This document shows, piece after piece, positions 60,106 through 64,000 of a stretch of DNA of 64,000 bases. The position numbers and the translations under genes were made by a program. The notes beneath the pieces were generated by a model that saw only the letters and a list, made by a program, of their open reading frames with translations, ran no database searches and was not told the DNA's origin. Each line of letters begins with the position of its first letter. Position 1 is the stretch's first letter. The DNA is from Chitinophaga pinensis (GTDB taxonomy: Bacteria; Bacteroidota; Bacteroidia; NS11-12g; UBA9320), in assembly GCA_945907065.1 (NCBI GenBank), contig CAMDSC010000001.1:33190-97189 (forward strand), read 5' to 3'.

Positions 60106-60603
60106 ATGGAAAAATTAAAAATTAAATTCATTGTAATAGCATTTTGTTTGATGAAAACAATTTCCGGTTATTCGCAGGAGTTGCAGCCATCTGATTGGGA
60201 AGTGAAATTTTCTCGACAAAAGGTTAAAAATAATGATACAGTAACCATTTATTTTATTGGTAAAATTCCTGAAAATCAGGGAATTTATTCAACCAAATTT
60301 GAGTGTGATTATGGCCCTTCTCCGGCAAGAGTTCTTTTTGAAAACTCTTGGAAAAACTATGAATTAGTGGATTCGGCAATATCTGCAGGGGAAGTAATTG
60401 AGTATGATGATATTTTTGGATGCACACTTAAAAAATTTAAACATATTGCCGTTATCAAACAAGTGGTAAGGATTAAAAATAAAAATGCTTTAATAAAAGG
60501 AAAACTTGAGTACCAAGCCTGCACAAATGAAATGTGTTTGCTGTACTATATGTATTTTGAAACAAAAGGAACAAAGGTGTTAAAAGTTGAAAACCTAAAG
60601 TAA
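60106..60603 (+). CDS. Stand-alone DsbD alpha-like (N-terminal) domain protein
   Basis: Signal peptide; DWEVKFSRQKVKNNDTVTIYFIGKI...DDIFGCTLKKFKHIAVIKQVVRI...LEYQACTNEMCL parallels the DsbD N-terminus encoded next. Confidence 0.75.
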   Translation: MEKLKIKFIVIAFCLMKTISGYSQELQPSDWEVKFSRQKVKNNDTVTIYFIGKIPENQGIYSTKFECDYGPSPARVLFENSWKNYELVDSAISAGEVIEYDDIFGCTLKKFKHIAVIKQVVRIKNKNALIKGKLEYQACTNEMCLLYYMYFETKGTKVLKVENLK

Positions 60604-60640
60604 TAGATTGAATGATTTTGGCGTTATTTGCAATAGATTT

Positions 60641-62677
60641 ATGATTCGAATAAGACTTCTATTAATTGGTTTATTGGCATTGGCTAATCTAGCCTTTTCG
60701 CAAACACCACAATCAACAGATGATAAAACTCCCAAGCCTGTAAATTGGACGGTTTCCTACAATGTGAAAGAGGCAAAAGTTGGAGAAGAAGTGGAGTTGA
60801 TTATCAAAGGAAGTATAGCTCCTCATCAACACATGTATGCCAACGATTATGTTTGCGACCCAACAGCATATACTTTAATATTTACCCCAAATTCTTCATT
60901 CAAAACTATTGGAATTCCAAAGTCTTTTGGATTTAGAAAATATGTTGACGATATATTTGGTTGTGAAGTAAAAGACTTTGAAGACAAAGCTGAGATTCAT
61001 CAAAAAATAAGAGTTTTAAGCGATAAGTTTTTATTAGCTGTGTTGATAGATTATCAAACCTGCACCGAGTCTATGTGTTTGGCATTTAAAGATAAATTAC
61101 AAATTCCTTCCTTAAAAGTACTTCCTGGTGAGGCCATAAAAGATACAGCGCAAACTATAGCAGAACCTATAATAATGGATAGTTCATCTTCTTCAACTAC
61201 TCCCGAAAAGGTGACTGAGCCTAATGTAAAAACGGAACCAGCAAAAAAGGATGATTTGGAAGATAAAAGCCTTTGGGCATTATTTATACTAGGAATGGGT
61301 GCCGGCTTGTTGGCTTTAATTACACCTTGTGTTTTTCCTATGATTCCTATGACGGTTGCTTTTTTTACTAAGCAAAAAGATAAAGCCAAAGGACGCAAAC
61401 TGGCCGTCTTTTATGGTTTTAGTATAATAATAGTAGCCTTAGGTCTTGGCTTGCCATTAGCGGCCATGTTTGGCCCTGCATTTACCAATCAGTTAAGTAC
61501 ACACTGGCTTCCCAATATTTTATTCTTTTTAATCTTCATTTTTTTTGGGGCTTCATTTTTAGGAATGTTCGAAATTGTATTGCCAAGTTCATTTGTAAAT
61601 AAAATGGATCAGCAAGGGGATAGAGGCGGTTATATTGGCGTGTTTTTTATAGCTTTTACACTTGTTTTGGTTTCGTTTAGTTGCACTGTTCCAATAGTAG
61701 GTTCGGTAGCAATACTAGCAGCAGGAGGCGAATTTATACGACCGTTTTTTGCCATGCTTGGTTTTGGGTTTATGTTCGCATTACCATTTACTTTATTTGC
61801 TTTTTTTCCTCAGTGGTTAAGCAGTTTGCCTAAATCAGGCGGCTGGCTCAATTCAGTAAAAGTCGTTTTGGGAATTGTTGAAATTGCTTTAGCTTTAAAA
61901 TTTCTTTCGCAAGCCGATGTGGTATACCACTGGCGAATATTAGACCGCGATGTTTTTATAGCTATTTGGATTAGCTTGGCAATTATGTTGGGACTTTATT
62001 TTTTAGGAAAATTAAAATTTTCACACGATAGCGATTTACCATACGTTTCTGTACCACGCTTTACATTTGGATTTCTGTCCTTCGCTTTTGCATTTTATTT
62101 AATTCCAGGAATGTGGGGAGCTCCGTTACGTTTGTTATCGGGAGTATTGCCACCCATTTCAACACAAGATTATGTGGTATTAAATGGTAGCTCAAGTTCA
62201 GATGAAAAAGAAAACACAGCACGTTTTTCAGATGTACTTGAATTACCGCATGGATTGACCGGTTATTTTTATTATCCCGATGCTTTAGCCGCAGCTAAAG
62301 AAAATAATAAACCAATTTTTGTAGATTTTACTGGTAACGCTTGCGCTAATTGCCGAAAGATGGAAGAATATGTTTGGGTTAAACCTGAAATTTTAAAACG
62401 ATTAAAAGACGATTTTATTATAGTTTCATTATATGTGGATGAGTCTTCGGAATTACCTAAAACGGATTGGATAAAAAATGCGGATGGCACAGTATTAAAA
62501 AAATTAGGAGATCAAAATTTTGAATTGCAGGTTTCTAAATACAAATCAGCCGGACAGCCCTATTATTATATAATTGATGCCAATGAAAAAATACTAAGTG
62601 TTTATAATGGCTATGACCCTGATGTTACAAAATTTGCAGCTTTTTTGGACGAAGGAAAAAGTAAGTTTAGCAAATAA
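60641..62677 (+). CDS. dsbD: Thiol:disulfide interchange protein DsbD (likely start 60641)
   Basis: N-terminal domain with YQTCTESMCL; TM domain ALITPCVFPMIPMTVAFFTK; C-terminal thioredoxin FVDFTGNACANCRKMEEYVW. Confidence 0.93.
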   Translation: MIRIRLLLIGLLALANLAFSQTPQSTDDKTPKPVNWTVSYNVKEAKVGEEVELIIKGSIAPHQHMYANDYVCDPTAYTLIFTPNSSFKTIGIPKSFGFRKYVDDIFGCEVKDFEDKAEIHQKIRVLSDKFLLAVLIDYQTCTESMCLAFKDKLQIPSLKVLPGEAIKDTAQTIAEPIIMDSSSSSTTPEKVTEPNVKTEPAKKDDLEDKSLWALFILGMGAGLLALITPCVFPMIPMTVAFFTKQKDKAKGRKLAVFYGFSIIIVALGLGLPLAAMFGPAFTNQLSTHWLPNILFFLIFIFFGASFLGMFEIVLPSSFVNKMDQQGDRGGYIGVFFIAFTLVLVSFSCTVPIVGSVAILAAGGEFIRPFFAMLGFGFMFALPFTLFAFFPQWLSSLPKSGGWLNSVKVVLGIVEIALALKFLSQADVVYHWRILDRDVFIAIWISLAIMLGLYFLGKLKFSHDSDLPYVSVPRFTFGFLSFAFAFYLIPGMWGAPLRLLSGVLPPISTQDYVVLNGSSSSDEKENTARFSDVLELPHGLTGYFYYPDALAAAKENNKPIFVDFTGNACANCRKMEEYVWVKPEILKRLKDDFIIVSLYVDESSELPKTDWIKNADGTVLKKLGDQNFELQVSKYKSAGQPYYYIIDANEKILSVYNGYDPDVTKFAAFLDEGKSKFSK

Positions 62678-62713
62678 TCTCTAATCTCTGTAATCAAAGT
62701 CTCAAATCTAAAG

Positions 62714-63277
62714 ATGATAAAATCCCATTTCACAGAAGCATATGAAATTTTAGGTCAGTTTTTGGCAGACCAAGCAAATTTTGATACTATAGAAAAGGCC
62801 GGAAACATTATGGTGGAAAGTCTTAAAAAAGGTGGTAAAATTATTAGCTGCGGCAATGGTGGTAGCCTTTGCGATGCCATGCACTTTGCCGAAGAACTTA
62901 CAGGTCGATACCGCGATAATCGCCCTGCTATTGCAGCAATTGCTATGAGTGATGCTTCGCATATGGCTTGTGTTGGAAATGATTATGGTTATGAATTTGT
63001 GTTTAGTCGCTATTTGGAAGCTGTGGGAAGAGAAGGAGATGTTTTGTTAGGAATTAGTACAAGTGGTAATTCGCCAAATGTTTTAAGAGCGATTGAGGTG
63101 GCCAAAGCCAAAGGAATAAAGGTAGTAGGACTTACAGGAAAAGACGGTGGAAAAATGGCCGGTATTTGTGATGCTGAAATAAGGGCACCATTTAGTAAGT
63201 ATGCCGATAGAGCTCAAGAAATTCATATCAAAGTAATTCATTCATTGATTGATTATATAGAAAACAATTTGTTCTGA
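62714..63277 (+). CDS. gmhA: Phosphoheptose isomerase (D-sedoheptulose 7-phosphate isomerase)
   Basis: [88 protein letters not shown]. Confidence 0.95.
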   Translation: MIKSHFTEAYEILGQFLADQANFDTIEKAGNIMVESLKKGGKIISCGNGGSLCDAMHFAEELTGRYRDNRPAIAAIAMSDASHMACVGNDYGYEFVFSRYLEAVGREGDVLLGISTSGNSPNVLRAIEVAKAKGIKVVGLTGKDGGKMAGICDAEIRAPFSKYADRAQEIHIKVIHSLIDYIENNLF

Positions 63278-63307
63278 TAATTTGTTAAGTTGAAAACTTT
63301 AAGAAAT

Positions 63308-64000
63308 ATGATGAATAATAAATTTACAATCACAGTTTACATTATTCTTTTTGGGATTTTGTTTTTTAGTTTGAATGGCTGTAAGGACGAAAATCCTAAA
63401 CCGACAGATACCATTAAAACAAAAGGTATTTTAACATTACAATTTTCACATACAGTAGATGGAACTTCTTTAACAAAAAATTCTGCCACCTATTTTACCA
63501 ATGCAGCAGGTAATGAATTCAATGTTTCCACATTTCGTTATTATATTTCAAATGTTGAGCTTACAAAATTGGATGGTTCAAAAGTTTTTTATCCTATTTA
63601 TAAATTGATTGATGCATTTGATGAATCTACCCAAACAATAACTTTGCTGGAAGTACCCAATGGAGATTATAAGGCCATTTCATATTTTATTGGTATTGAT
63701 AGTACACGTAATCACAGTGGCCCTCAGGAAGGAGATTTAAGTGCCACAACAGGAATGTTATGGACGTGGACCAGTGGGTATTTATTTTTAAAATTAGAAG
63801 GCTTTTATAAAGATGGCGCCTCGCAAACTTCATACAGATACCATATTGGTACAGATGAATTTTTAAATAAAGTTACCTCACCAATATCCTATTCAATCCA
63901 AGGGACACAGAAAAATGCATTTATGGTTTGTAATCTTGCTGAATTTTTCAAAAATCCGACAACTTTTGATATAAAAATTAAAGACGACATTCAGTCATTT
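63308..64000 (+). CDS. MbnP-family (methanobactin-associated, copper-binding-like) lipoprotein, truncated by window end
   Basis: Frame open from ATG 63308 to the window end: MMNNKFTITVYIILFGILFFSLNGCKDENP...LTLQFSHTVDGTSLTKNSATYFTNAAGNEFNVSTFRYYISNVELTKLDGS...GIDSTRNHSGPQEGDLSATTGMLWTWTSGYLFLKLEG. Confidence 0.82.
   Translation, partial: MMNNKFTITVYIILFGILFFSLNGCKDENPKPTDTIKTKGILTLQFSHTVDGTSLTKNSATYFTNAAGNEFNVSTFRYYISNVELTKLDGSKVFYPIYKLIDAFDESTQTITLLEVPNGDYKAISYFIGIDSTRNHSGPQEGDLSATTGMLWTWTSGYLFLKLEGFYKDGASQTSYRYHIGTDEFLNKVTSPISYSIQGTQKNAFMVCNLAEFFKNPTTFDIKIKDDIQSF

Noticed and set aside
1-64000. tRNA or rRNA genes, prophage, ICE or toxin-antitoxin module
   Set aside because: Scanned intergenic regions by eye; no cloverleaf-like sequence, rRNA block, integrase, phage or TA signature recognised.

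Overview
AT-rich chromosomal window from a Bacteroidota genome (T9SS/gliding genes, T9SS C-terminal sorting domains, TAnnTTTG-type promoters, DUF2480, IPExxxVDY and DUF721 families). Most of it is ordinary housekeeping content: nth, lplA, ribH, pdhA, recF-DUF721-rpe, pyk-IPExxxVDY-pth, rbfA, pyrH, rplM-rpsI-rpsB-tsf, fumC, accC, mgtE, rsmA, rpsO-pnp, dsbD and gmhA. A complete T9SS motor/core cluster (porP/sprF-like, gldK, gldL, gldM, gldN) sits at 12.5-18.1 kb, an orphan GldK-like paralogue at 3.5 kb, and four T9SS-CTD cargo proteins elsewhere. I saw no CRISPR array, rRNA, tRNA, prophage or transposase. The least explained signals are non-coding. A ~0.4 kb palindromic repeat occurs twice in opposite orientations (4668-5112 and 40808-41212), and its poly-T/poly-A hairpins keep their pairing although the stem bases differ. 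There is also a REP-like hairpin cluster at 8511-8649 and several other short palindromic repeats, one of which lies in frame inside a DUF1800 gene. Protein-level points of interest are a redoxin / cytochrome c-copper monooxygenase pair split by an opposite-strand nuclease gene, a nearly passenger-free T9SS CTD protein, a stand-alone DsbD-alpha paralogue next to dsbD, and a TonB receptor whose signal peptide has no canonical start codon. All family calls are from reading the sequence; no database search was run.
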